A DNA stretch of 64,000 nucleotides from Methanobrevibacter sp. TLL-48-HuF1 (GTDB lineage: Archaea > Methanobacteriota > Methanobacteria > Methanobacteriales > Methanobacteriaceae), in NCBI RefSeq assembly GCF_023617305.1, contig NZ_CP081485.1, positions 858,501 to 922,500 of the forward strand. Reading direction: 5' to 3'. Below, piece by piece: positions 19,029 through 27,971 of this stretch. The stretch's first letter is position 1. Every line of letters begins with the position of its first letter. The notes under the pieces were generated by a model. That model worked only from the letters and a program-made list of their open reading frames with translations. It had not been told where the DNA came from and searched no databases. Both the position numbers and the translations under genes were made by a program.

Positions 19029-21524
19029 ATGGATAAAAAAATAATATTAATTTTAATAAGTGTTTTCATGTTATTTGCATTTGCACAAGGCATTAGTGCT
19101 GCAGATATAGACAACAGTACTGATGTAATAAGCCAAGCAGAAACACATGAAGTACTAGGAACTAAATATGTTGTTGATGGTTCTGCAGAAAATCAAATGA
19201 ACAATCCAACAATACAAACTGCAATAGATAATGCAAAAGATGGTGACACTATAGAAATTACTGGAAAAAACTATGAACACTGTCATTTTGTTGTAGATAA
19301 AAAATTAAATATCATTAGTAATGTAGGAACAACAATGTCTACATGTCCAAGTAATATTAAAGGATCAAATGGTGTTGGAATATTCTACTTTAGTCCAGAG
19401 GCATCAGGATCTGTTCTTTCAGGATTTACTTTTGTAAACAATGCTGCTAAAAACGGAGAAGTCGACCCATATGCAGTTTATATTGAAGGTGCAAAAGACA
19501 TTCAAATAACCAATAATACTATAGACCAAGTATCCAACGGTCCTGGAATATACTTAAAAGATGCTTCAAATATTTTAATTAACAATAACAATATCCAATA
19601 TTCCAAAAATGGGATATTAATCGAAAATAGTAATAAAATTACTATAACTGACAATAATATTGAAAATAATAAAAACTCCGGAATTTATGTTGGTGAAAAT
19701 AACAAGAATATCAACATAATGAACAATAACATTGTAGGAAATAATTGGAAAGGAATTGTTGTTAATTCTGCAAACAATGTAAACATCATAAGCAATGTAA
19801 TAATGGCAAACAGAGATAATTCCGTTCAGGCAAGAGCAAATAACGGAGCAGGAATATACGTCGATTGTACAGTAGACAGCTTGAAAATAAATGGTAATTA
19901 CATTTTTGAAAATGGAAATTACGGAGTATTTGATACTTATAAAACTAAAAAAAGTTTTGAAGACAATTACAAAGCACAAGAAATTAACTTCAATATTTTT
20001 GTTGGTCATAAAACAAGAGGAGTATTTGCACAGCAAAATGAAGGTGGTGACACTGGAATCATTTATGTTGGAAGCAATGTATATTCATTTGAACAGCTTT
20101 GTCCAAGTACATACTATGAACCTGGAGTATTGAAAGAGGGTCAAAGAGATATGATATTTGGAGAAATGACCAAAATATCAAAAGGAGTATACAAAATAAG
20201 CCTTATTAGAAAAGATACCGGCGAAGTAGCAAAATGTTTAAGTGTTGGAAATGTAACTTTCTTCTTAAATAAAGAAGGTACTGACAGCAGCATAAAACCG
20301 GGAGACATTTACCAAATTGTACCAATAATAAACGGAACTGCTACTGTAAACTTTAAAAATGCTACATTTAAACCAAGCCAAAATGTATTGATTGCTCTTG
20401 GACCAGGATATGGTGCAATAAGCCAATCCAATAGTTCAACAAGACCATGTGCATATTATACCATACCTGATTCTGACATTCCATCAAATGACACTAAAGA
20501 CAGTGATTTAATTCTTCAAAATGCAAGTATTTACTATGGTGGAAAATTAAGCTACATTTTAAAAGACAATGGTGCTGCAATTGTAAATGCTACTGTCTCC
20601 ATTACAGTCAATGGTAAAACCTACAATAAAAGCACTAATAAAGATGGAATTGCATCTATGAACATTAAATTAATTTCCAATAAACAGTACAACGTAACTG
20701 CAGTTTATGCTGGAGATGATGACTACAATGGAGCTGCCTTAAACAGTACAATAACCGTAATTCCAACAATTACTGCTGAAGATGTTGAAAAAATCTTTAG
20801 AAACAAAACCCAATACTATCCAAAACTCACAGACAGTAATGGAAAAGCATTAAAAGACACTAACGTAACTATGAACATAAACGGAGTATTCTACACAAAA
20901 ACCACTAATGATAAAGGAATAGCTACCCAAACTATTAACTTAAACCCTGGAAAATACATTATTACAAGTACCAACACAGCAACCGGCGAATCTATATCCA
21001 ACACAATTCTTGTAAAACCAAACATGGATCAGAATAAGAATATTGTTAAATATTTCAAGAATGATACACAATATAGCGTAAGGGCTCTTGACGAACAAGG
21101 AAACCCATTAGCTAAGCAAAATGTAACCTTTAACATCAACGGAGTATTCTACACAAAAACAACCAATGATGAAGGAATAGCTACCCAAAACATCAACCTA
21201 AACCCTGGAACATACATAATAACCGCAATGTACAAAGACTGCTTTGTTTCAAACAACATTACCGTATTGCCTACCTTAACTGCACATGACTTAAACAAAA
21301 CATTTAGTGAATCTAAAGAATTTGTTGCAAAAGTTGTTGACGGTCAAGGAAAAGAATTAGCTAACCAAAATGTAACATTTAACATCAATGGTGTATTCTA
21401 CAACAAAGTAACTGATGTTAATGGTGATGCTAAATTAAATATCCGTTTAATGGCCGGAGAATATATTATTACCTCCATGTATAACGGATATGCAACTTCA
21501 AACAAAGTTACTGTTAAAGCTTAG
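19029..21524 (+). CDS. Adhesin-like protein (ALP 3): beta-helix, spacer domain, four Ig-like modules
   Basis: 831 residues from the ATG at 19029, which has GAGGT nine bases upstream; an in-frame start at 18984 would precede the ribosome-binding site. Signal peptide KKIILILISVFMLFAFAQG is followed by the beta-helix (about 35-330). A spacer domain then ends at YTIPDSDIPS (about 476), and four modules reach the C-terminus, the last with RLMAGEYIITS. Two of the modules are nearly identical in DNA to modules of ALP 4. Signal peptides of ALP 3 and ALP 4 are also alike (FMLFAFAQG, FILFAFLQG), which marks them as a second paralogue pair in this tandem array. Confidence 0.85.
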   Translation: MDKKIILILISVFMLFAFAQGISAADIDNSTDVISQAETHEVLGTKYVVDGSAENQMNNPTIQTAIDNAKDGDTIEITGKNYEHCHFVVDKKLNIISNVGTTMSTCPSNIKGSNGVGIFYFSPEASGSVLSGFTFVNNAAKNGEVDPYAVYIEGAKDIQITNNTIDQVSNGPGIYLKDASNILINNNNIQYSKNGILIENSNKITITDNNIENNKNSGIYVGENNKNINIMNNNIVGNNWKGIVVNSANNVNIISNVIMANRDNSVQARANNGAGIYVDCTVDSLKINGNYIFENGNYGVFDTYKTKKSFEDNYKAQEINFNIFVGHKTRGVFAQQNEGGDTGIIYVGSNVYSFEQLCPSTYYEPGVLKEGQRDMIFGEMTKISKGVYKISLIRKDTGEVAKCLSVGNVTFFLNKEGTDSSIKPGDIYQIVPIINGTATVNFKNATFKPSQNVLIALGPGYGAISQSNSSTRPCAYYTIPDSDIPSNDTKDSDLILQNASIYYGGKLSYILKDNGAAIVNATVSITVNGKTYNKSTNKDGIASMNIKLISNKQYNVTAVYAGDDDYNGAALNSTITVIPTITAEDVEKIFRNKTQYYPKLTDSNGKALKDTNVTMNINGVFYTKTTNDKGIATQTINLNPGKYIITSTNTATGESISNTILVKPNMDQNKNIVKYFKNDTQYSVRALDEQGNPLAKQNVTFNINGVFYTKTTNDEGIATQNINLNPGTYIITAMYKDCFVSNNITVLPTLTAHDLNKTFSESKEFVAKVVDGQGKELANQNVTFNINGVFYNKVTDVNGDAKLNIRLMAGEYIITSMYNGYATSNKVTVKA
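20753..20931 (+). repeat. Near-identical tract shared with ALP 4 (copy A)
   Basis: 179 bp that match 22208-22386 at all but two positions by eye, inside the Ig-like modules. A second identical stretch of about 45 bp near 21225 matches one near 22680. Confidence 0.8.
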
Positions 21525-21556
21525 AGGTATTTTACTACCTCATTTCTTATTTTTTT
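21524..21556 (+). terminator. Hairpin terminator after ALP 3
   Basis: GAGGTA / TACCTC stem with a 6-nt loop beginning at the stop codon, then a T-rich tail. Confidence 0.65.
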
Positions 21557-21644
21557 AAATCTGTTTTTCTAAAAACCAATGGAAAATCCTATATAACAAT
21601 AGTTTATAATATTATTATAAAATAGTTATATGAGGTAATAAAAT

Positions 21645-24293
21645 ATGAAAAATAAAAGCACATTGCTAATTTTATTAAGTATTTTCATATTATTTGCATT
21701 TTTACAAGGTGTTACGGCTCTAGATGACAACAGCACCAATGCAAATAGTAATGAAGTACTTTTTGCTGATAATAATCAGATAATTCAAAACAGTGATGAA
21801 GTAAGTTTAGATTCTGAAACTTCATTAACATATAATGATGCTTCCTCTGGTTCAAATATTGAATCATCATCAAAAATACCAATAGCAGATGAAAATGGAG
21901 TTCTTTTTAATGACAAATCAGATAATATTCCAATGGATCATTCTCCAAATCATTCTTCATTAAGATTGCAAAATGATACTGTTTACTATGGAAACCAAGC
22001 ACAATACCTATTAAAGGATATTAGTGGGAATCCACTAGCTAATGCTAAAGTTACAATTTCAATTAATGGCATGGATTATGAAAAAACCACAGACAATAAT
22101 GGAATAGCTAAATTAACAATTAAATTAATTTCCAATAAAAAATACAACATAACAGCCAGTTACAAAGGAGATTCACAAATCCCTGCAATGACTTCCAGAA
22201 ATGTATTAACCGTAATCCCAACAATTACTGCTGAAGATGTTGAAAAAATCTTTAGAAACAAAACCCAATACTATCCAAAACTCACAGACAGTAACGGAAA
22301 AGCATTAAAAGACACTAACGTAACTATGAACATAAACGGAGTATTCTACACAAAAACCACTAATGATAAAGGAATAGCTACCCAAAACATCAATCTAAAC
22401 CCGGGAAAATACATAATAACAAGTACCAACACAGCAACCGGCGAATCTATTTCAAATACAATTATTGTAAAAGCAAACATGGATCAAAATAAAGAGTTAG
22501 TCAAATATTTCAGGAATGATACACAGTATAACATAAGAGCTCTTGACGAACAGGGAAATCCAATAGCCAAGCAAAATGTAACATTCAACATAAACGGAGT
22601 ATTCTACACAAAAACCACTAATGATAAAGGAATAGCTACCCAAAACATCAATCTAAACCCAGGGAAATACATAATAACAGCAATGTACAAAGACTGCTTT
22701 GTTTCAAACAACATTACCGTATTGCCTGTCTTAACTACAAGTGATTTAACAAAATACTTCGGAATTCCTGCTTCATTAAATTCAAAATTAGTTGATGGAC
22801 AAGGTAATCCACTAGCTAATCAAAGTGTAACCTATAATATCAATGGAGTATTCTACAATAAAACTACTGATGCAAATGGAATAGCTAAATTAAATATTAG
22901 CTTAAATCCAGGAGAATATATTGCAACCATTACATACAAATCAGCTTTTGCAAGTGCTAAAGTTACTGTTTTAAATACCAGAACAGTTGAAGAAAATGCT
23001 ACAAACAGTGAAATTCAAAATATTATAGACTCTGTTGGCAGCAAAGGCGCTGTTAAATTCTTAGGTAAAGTTTACAACAACATTTCATTAGACATTACAA
23101 AAAGCATTATTCTCACAAGTGATGTTAACACTACATTAAATGGAAAATTAAATACCTGTGTTTTAAACATTAAAGCAGATGATGTTTTGGTTAAAAACTT
23201 AAATATTAATGGAAACAATGGGTCTGGAATCATAGTCAATAATGTTAAAAATACAGTCATTGAAAATAATAACATTAACAACTTATTAAACCAAAGTAAT
23301 ATGGACAACTATAATTCTGGTAAAACATTACTGCCTAGAAAAGGTATTGCACTTTTAAACTCCAAAAACACTACTGTTGAAAACAATAATATTCAATATT
23401 ATTACAATGGAATTTACTTAAACGGTGCCAAATACACCTCTATCCAAAAGAACACAATAACTAAAAACAATTTCGGTGTTGAATTTGACAAAGATGCTTC
23501 AAACACATTGATTAATAACAATAACATTATTGAAAATATCGGATTCAATACAATGGTGATGATTGAAGGTCCTTACGGATACGGAATAAGTATGAGGCAT
23601 TCCGGAGTAAATGTAACTGTAACCAACAATAGAATCAATAACAACTATATGGGAGTATTTATCGATGCTAAAAACTGTAGCGGAATTGTAATTACAGGAA
23701 ATGAAATTTCAAACAGTACTATTGAAGGTTTAACTGTAAATGAAAACTACACTTATGCACCGGGAGCTGTTCTTATTGTAGAAAACAATGCTATTTACAA
23801 TAATGCTAAAGGACCAAGTCAAATAATTCTTGGAGAAGTCAGTGCTAACCCTAATGGAATTTACGGACCTGGTGAATGGAACGATACATTAAAATTACAG
23901 TTAGGGCCTAACTGGTATGGAACAAACAAATACACAACCTGGGGACTAAATCAGACAGGTCCAGGAACAATTTGTCCGAGAATCCATACTACTTTAATCC
24001 CATACAACATAACCTGTATTTCTCCAGGAAAATACGAAGTAACTTTCTATAATAATAGTAGTATAGCTAGCAAACTTCCTGATTTAACAACATACTTTGT
24101 ATTAAACTACAACACCGATAAAGAAAAAGTGGTAGAAGTTGTTGCACACCAAGGAAAAGCTACATTTGAGTTTTCAGCTAAAAATTACAATGAAACAAAC
24201 AACATTATAGAAGGATTTTCAGTATTTGATCCAAATAGGCCAAAATCAGTAATATACACATATAATGTGCCGGAAAGTGAAATTCCAAAATAG
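21645..24293 (+). CDS. Adhesin-like protein (ALP 4) with permuted order: Ig-like modules first, beta-helix last
   Basis: 882 residues. A signal peptide (LLILLSIFILFAFLQGVTA) and a Ser/Asn-rich stretch are followed by four Ig-like modules (about 104-445, INGMDY then INGVFY). Then come the beta-helix (about 445-720) and a final domain ending in YTYNVPESEIPK. This reverses the order of ALPs 1-3. The closing motif matches YTIPDSDIPS, which in ALP 3 is the junction between spacer domain and modules; so ALP 4 stops at a domain border. It has neither the terminal RLMAGEYIITS module nor a transmembrane helix, so it may be released or held by another partner. The TGAGGT ribosome-binding site and hairpin terminator are intact, arguing against truncation by a recent frameshift. 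Confidence 0.85.
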   Translation: MKNKSTLLILLSIFILFAFLQGVTALDDNSTNANSNEVLFADNNQIIQNSDEVSLDSETSLTYNDASSGSNIESSSKIPIADENGVLFNDKSDNIPMDHSPNHSSLRLQNDTVYYGNQAQYLLKDISGNPLANAKVTISINGMDYEKTTDNNGIAKLTIKLISNKKYNITASYKGDSQIPAMTSRNVLTVIPTITAEDVEKIFRNKTQYYPKLTDSNGKALKDTNVTMNINGVFYTKTTNDKGIATQNINLNPGKYIITSTNTATGESISNTIIVKANMDQNKELVKYFRNDTQYNIRALDEQGNPIAKQNVTFNINGVFYTKTTNDKGIATQNINLNPGKYIITAMYKDCFVSNNITVLPVLTTSDLTKYFGIPASLNSKLVDGQGNPLANQSVTYNINGVFYNKTTDANGIAKLNISLNPGEYIATITYKSAFASAKVTVLNTRTVEENATNSEIQNIIDSVGSKGAVKFLGKVYNNISLDITKSIILTSDVNTTLNGKLNTCVLNIKADDVLVKNLNINGNNGSGIIVNNVKNTVIENNNINNLLNQSNMDNYNSGKTLLPRKGIALLNSKNTTVENNNIQYYYNGIYLNGAKYTSIQKNTITKNNFGVEFDKDASNTLINNNNIIENIGFNTMVMIEGPYGYGISMRHSGVNVTVTNNRINNNYMGVFIDAKNCSGIVITGNEISNSTIEGLTVNENYTYAPGAVLIVENNAIYNNAKGPSQIILGEVSANPNGIYGPGEWNDTLKLQLGPNWYGTNKYTTWGLNQTGPGTICPRIHTTLIPYNITCISPGKYEVTFYNNSSIASKLPDLTTYFVLNYNTDKEKVVEVVAHQGKATFEFSAKNYNETNNIIEGFSVFDPNRPKSVIYTYNVPESEIPK
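22208..22386 (+). repeat. Near-identical tract shared with ALP 3 (copy B)
   Basis: Counterpart of 20753-20931, two differences in 179 bp. Confidence 0.8.
22329..22677 (+). repeat. Tandem near-identical module segments inside ALP 4
   Basis: A 91-bp segment at 22329-22419 recurs at 22587-22677 with two differences. The offset is 258 bp, one 86-residue module. Confidence 0.8.
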
Positions 24294-24325
24294 ATAGTAT
24301 TTATTTACTATCTAACTTTTTTTAT
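24291..24325 (+). terminator. Hairpin terminator of ALP 4
   Basis: 9-bp stem TAGATAGTA / TACTATCTA whose first three bases are the stop codon, with a T-rich tail. Confidence 0.7.
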
Positions 24326-24327
24326 TT

Positions 24328-24358
24328 AAAAAAATAGTAAGATGCCACAAAATGTGGC
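24328..24358 (-). terminator. Hairpin terminator of the FmdE/ABC unit
   Basis: GCCACAAAATGTGGC (24344-24358) on the minus strand is followed by ATCTTACTATTTTTTT. It lies back to back with the ALP 4 terminator. Confidence 0.65.
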
Positions 24359-24362
24359 TTAA

Positions 24363-24941
24363 TTATTCATCATCTTCAATTATTTCATAGTAAGAACCTT
24401 CTGCACATGAAATACAGATAGGTTTTCCGCCTCTTACCAAATGACGTCCGTCAGTTACTTTTTCACCACAGACAGAACACCATGCAGAAGTGTGAGGTTT
24501 GCCCGGCATTTGAGATGGAGTTAATTCTACTTTAACTTTTTCTACATTAAATAATTCTTCAGGAGGAGTGACTCTGAAACGATGAATCATTTCTTCTCTT
24601 GTTTCTTTAGATTTGTTTTGTTTATTTGCATCAGCGTCAGATACCCTTAAAGCTTCACCAGTATCCATATTATAGAAAGTTACTGCAAATTTACCATAAT
24701 ACATTTGTTTTAATGAACGTTTACCCATGGAACATTTTGTAACAGCCTGAACTGCATCAGCCATACATCTGTCGATTTCTAAAAAGACAATTAAGTTTTT
24801 GTGTCTTTGATTTAATTCCATTCCCATTAAATCTAAACCATACATAGCTAATTTAGTTCCAATAGCTATTCCGCCACAAATTTCTCCGTGGAAATCGCCT
24901 GCTTTTGCTAACTGTTCATCATAGTCTTCTTCACTCATCAT
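24363..24941 (-). CDS. FmdE-family protein (formylmethanofuran dehydrogenase subunit E-like)
   Basis: 192 residues. The N-terminal domain begins with FHGEICGGIAIGTKLAMYGL and contains DRCMADAVQAVTKCSMGKRSL, both hallmarks of the FmdE family. The C-terminal zinc-ribbon-like part has CSVCGEK and CISCAEG. FmdE proteins accompany molybdenum or tungsten formylmethanofuran dehydrogenases but also occur alone with metal transporters; their exact role is not settled. Here it is the last gene of an ABC-importer operon, 11 bp after the ATPase gene, and only one gene set away from fdhD. GGTGAT precedes tandem ATG codons at 24941 and 24938. A role in Mo/W handling is inferred from this context. Confidence 0.85.
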   Translation of the reverse strand: MMSEEDYDEQLAKAGDFHGEICGGIAIGTKLAMYGLDLMGMELNQRHKNLIVFLEIDRCMADAVQAVTKCSMGKRSLKQMYYGKFAVTFYNMDTGEALRVSDADANKQNKSKETREEMIHRFRVTPPEELFNVEKVKVELTPSQMPGKPHTSAWCSVCGEKVTDGRHLVRGGKPICISCAEGSYYEIIEDDE

Positions 24942-24952
24942 TTTTTATCACC

Positions 24953-25756
24953 TTATAAATCTAATTTTAAGTTTGTTTTCATAGGTACACAAACTTTTCT
25001 ATTTTCATCTAATTCAATTAATTTAACATCAATAGAGTAAGCTTCTTTTAAGTTATCTTCAGTTACCACATCTTCAGGAGTTCCAAAATCAATGAATTTT
25101 TTATTTTTCATGATAGCTACTTTAGTAGAGCTTAAAAATGCATGATCCGGAAAATGTGATGACATTATAACAGACAGACCTGATTCAGCCAGCCTGTCAA
25201 TGATTTCCAGAAGCTTAATCTGATTACCAAAATCCAAATGAGATGTCGGTTCATCCAATATTAAAATATCAGGCTGCTGTGTAAGCACTCTGGCTAAAAA
25301 TACCAGCTGTCTTTCACCACCACTGAGATTGGTATATTCCTTATCTTTTAAATCATATATTCCCAATGTTTTTAATGATTTTACAGCTATTTTTTCATCT
25401 TCAGCTTTTGGAGATTGAGCTAAATTAAGATAAGGAGCTCTGCCCATCAGTACAACATCAAAAACTGTAAAGGGAAAAGACGGAATATGCGATTGTGGAA
25501 TATAACCAATATGTTTGGAAATCTGAGAAAAGGATAATGTTTTAATATTTTCACCATTAACTAAAATTTCACCGGAATCAGTATCATGCAATCCATTTAG
25601 ACATTTGATTAAAGTTGTTTTTCCTGTTCCGTTCGGTCCAAGAATACATAACACATCTCCTTTTTTTATGGAAAAACTAATATTTTCGAATATTAAATTA
25701 TCCTCATAAGAAAAGGATATATTGTTAACTTCCAATATTTTATCTTCTACGACCAT
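24953..25756 (-). CDS. ABC transporter ATPase, FecE/BtuD/MolC type
   Basis: 267 residues with all ATPase motifs: Walker A GPNGTGKTT, Q-loop YIPQSH, signature LSGGERQLV, Walker B ILILDEPTSHLD and a switch His in MSSHFPDHA. This subclass powers type II importers for iron-siderophores, cobalamin or molybdate/tungstate. It overlaps the end of the permease gene by about 10 bp and is followed by the FmdE gene. The AAGGGGT ribosome-binding site supports the ATG at 25756. The substrate cannot be read from the ATPase. Confidence 0.92.
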   Translation of the reverse strand: MVVEDKILEVNNISFSYEDNLIFENISFSIKKGDVLCILGPNGTGKTTLIKCLNGLHDTDSGEILVNGENIKTLSFSQISKHIGYIPQSHIPSFPFTVFDVVLMGRAPYLNLAQSPKAEDEKIAVKSLKTLGIYDLKDKEYTNLSGGERQLVFLARVLTQQPDILILDEPTSHLDFGNQIKLLEIIDRLAESGLSVIMSSHFPDHAFLSSTKVAIMKNKKFIDFGTPEDVVTEDNLKEAYSIDVKLIELDENRKVCVPMKTNLKLDL

Positions 25757-26760
25757 TCTGAATACCCCTTTCTAAGTAAATATAAGAATATTGGAACCCC
25801 AATAACTGCTGTTAAAATTCCTATAGGTATTTCAATTGAAATTACTGCTCTGGATATATTATCAATTAAAAGTAAGAAACTGGCTCCTAAACTTAAAGAA
25901 GCAGGAATAAGAATCTTATTGTCCGGACCTACAATCATTCTTGTCATGTGGGGAATAACCAAACCTAACCATCCAATAATTCCACTAACAGAAACTGCTG
26001 CTGAAGTAAGTAAAGTACAAGCAGCAATTACAATTAACCTGGTTCTTGAAGGATTTAAACCTAAAGCCTGTGCCTCTTCATCTCCCATAGACAATAAATT
26101 AATACGCCATCTAAGCAACATCAGAATAACCACACCAATAATTATCGGAACTGAAATCATAATTAATTTATCAACAGTAATGGAAGCCAGACTTCCCATT
26201 AACCAGTATACAATTTCAGGTAATTTGTCATCAGGATCAGCTATGAATTTAACTGCAGAAACTAACGCTCCGAAAAATGCTGAAATAGCTACTCCAGATA
26301 AAACTAAAACCAGTATTCCGCCGTTTTTATAAGATTTTGAAATTAAATATGTAACTGATACTGAAATTAAACCAAATACAAATGCAAATATTTGAGTTAC
26401 AACATTTAATCCGGAAAGTAAAATAGCCAGTGCCGCTCCAAAACCTGCACCATTAGACACTCCAAGTAAATCAGAAGACACTAATGGGTTTTTAAAGATT
26501 CCCTGAAATGCGGAACCTGCCATAGCTAATGCTGCCCCTACAACTAATGCTCCAATAATACGGGGGAGCCTTATTTCAAAAACAATTGTTGTAATAGTTT
26601 GAGAAACTTCCAGCTGCGGAAATATAGGACATAATATGGTTTTAATCACATCAACAGGATCAATCGGATATCTTCCAATTAAAAAAGATGCGAAAAAAAG
26701 AATTATAGGAAGGAACACTAAAAGCACAATGCCTAATATCTCCTTATTTTCCTTATTCAT
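25747..26760 (-). CDS. ABC transporter permease, FecCD/BtuC/MolB type
   Basis: 337 residues with about ten helices, typical of the FecCD family. The signatures AMAGSAFQGIFKNPLVSSDLLGVSNGAGFGAAL and WLGLVIPHMTR appear in part as LLGVSNGAGFG and GWLGLVIPH. The gene lies nine bases after the substrate-binding protein gene and overlaps the ATPase gene, so the three are one operon. With FmdE behind it and fdhD divergent in front, a MolB-like molybdate/tungstate permease is the favoured but unproven reading; iron or cobalamin remain possible. Confidence 0.92.
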   Translation of the reverse strand: MNKENKEILGIVLLVFLPIILFFASFLIGRYPIDPVDVIKTILCPIFPQLEVSQTITTIVFEIRLPRIIGALVVGAALAMAGSAFQGIFKNPLVSSDLLGVSNGAGFGAALAILLSGLNVVTQIFAFVFGLISVSVTYLISKSYKNGGILVLVLSGVAISAFFGALVSAVKFIADPDDKLPEIVYWLMGSLASITVDKLIMISVPIIIGVVILMLLRWRINLLSMGDEEAQALGLNPSRTRLIVIAACTLLTSAAVSVSGIIGWLGLVIPHMTRMIVGPDNKILIPASLSLGASFLLLIDNISRAVISIEIPIGILTAVIGVPIFLYLLRKGYSEWS

Positions 26761-26769
26761 ATAAATCCC

Positions 26770-27870
26770 TTACAGGTCTGACTCCTTAAGTCCGGAATCA
26801 AGTAATATTTGCTTAGCTTGCTCATCACTTAAATCAAAGTGATAAAATTCACTGTAAAACTCTTGAGTAGTGGAAACCATGTCTATATCCTGATACTGAT
26901 CTGGATAAATACATTTTGCCGTCCATGGAACACCAATAATCATATTTGCTCCAACCGGCCTGTCAAACCATTTAAACGGAGACTGCGGTGATAAATACAC
27001 ATCATGATTTTTAACTGCTGTAATACTTGCCCAGTTTGAATCATTATAAACTTTTCCGTAGAAATCAGGGTTTGTAGTGATAATAACATCAGGATTCCAT
27101 TTAATAATTTGTTCCATAGATACCTGAATACCTGCAGTAGTATTTCCCTGAGCTAAAGAATTAGCTACATTTTCCCCACCAACCAGATCAATCAACTGCC
27201 CATGAGTGGAATTGGAAGGATTTGTCTGAAGTCCGTCATTGCCCTGAGCATAATATACTGTTTTCTTATCAGTAATCTGGCCGGATTTCTGATGTACCAT
27301 GTCCAAATATTTGTCGTTGAAGTCTGTTAATTTCTTAGCATTGTCCTGTGCTCCCAAAACATCTCCAATAAAAGTTATTGACCCGTCAACTTTCTCAACA
27401 TCGGTAGTGTCATTAACTGCAACAACAGGAATTTCACCAAATTTATCCTGACGTTCCTGAACAGTAGCCAAATCTCCATCTCCACCTTCATCAATAGATT
27501 CAATAACCATATCCGGTTCAGAAGCTATAAATTCTTCATAACTACCATCCTGTGTTCCATACCATCCTCCAACAACAGGGAGATTTGCATATTGGGACGG
27601 AACATACTTAAGTTCATCATCATTCCACTGGAAATTAACTGCAGTTAACTTCTCCGGAGCAATCATATAAATTACAGTAGTCATTGGAGGGCTGGTAGCT
27701 ACAACATTTCCAACAGAAGCAGGTATCTGTACTGTTCTGCCAACCATATCAGTTATATTTTTAGATCCTACTGTTTCCACAGTAGAAGGAGTTAAAAATA
27801 AGTGAGCAGCAACTCCACATATAACTAAAACAGCTAAAATTAAAATAATAATCTTACTCTTCTTTTCCAT
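26770..27870 (-). CDS. ABC transporter substrate-binding protein (FecB/BtuF/MolA type)
   Basis: 366 residues from the ATG at 27870; an in-frame start at 27894 has no ribosome-binding site. The N-terminal hydrophobic segment (IIILILAVLVICGVAAHLFL) lacks a good lipobox, so it probably acts as an uncleaved membrane anchor. The two-lobed type III binding-protein fold is indicated by DMVGRTVQIPASVGNVVAT at the start and EQIIKWNPDVIITT near the middle. It feeds the downstream permease/ATPase. Proteins of this group bind ferric chelates, cobalamin or, as in Haemophilus MolA, molybdate/tungstate; the neighbouring fdhD and FmdE genes favour the last. The gene is divergent from fdhD with only about 100 bp between them. 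Confidence 0.88.
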   Translation of the reverse strand: MEKKSKIIILILAVLVICGVAAHLFLTPSTVETVGSKNITDMVGRTVQIPASVGNVVATSPPMTTVIYMIAPEKLTAVNFQWNDDELKYVPSQYANLPVVGGWYGTQDGSYEEFIASEPDMVIESIDEGGDGDLATVQERQDKFGEIPVVAVNDTTDVEKVDGSITFIGDVLGAQDNAKKLTDFNDKYLDMVHQKSGQITDKKTVYYAQGNDGLQTNPSNSTHGQLIDLVGGENVANSLAQGNTTAGIQVSMEQIIKWNPDVIITTNPDFYGKVYNDSNWASITAVKNHDVYLSPQSPFKWFDRPVGANMIIGVPWTAKCIYPDQYQDIDMVSTTQEFYSEFYHFDLSDEQAKQILLDSGLKESDL

Positions 27871-27971
27871 AAATATCACTAAACATTTAGTCAAATACTG
27901 ATATGAATTTATTTACTTAAATAAATAAATAATTTACTGAAAGTCATATTCAAAAATAAAGAAGGAATTAT

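Noticed and set aside
20753-22677. CRISPR-like array
   Set aside because: The repeated segments are in-frame protein modules of ~258 bp, not short repeats with unique spacers.
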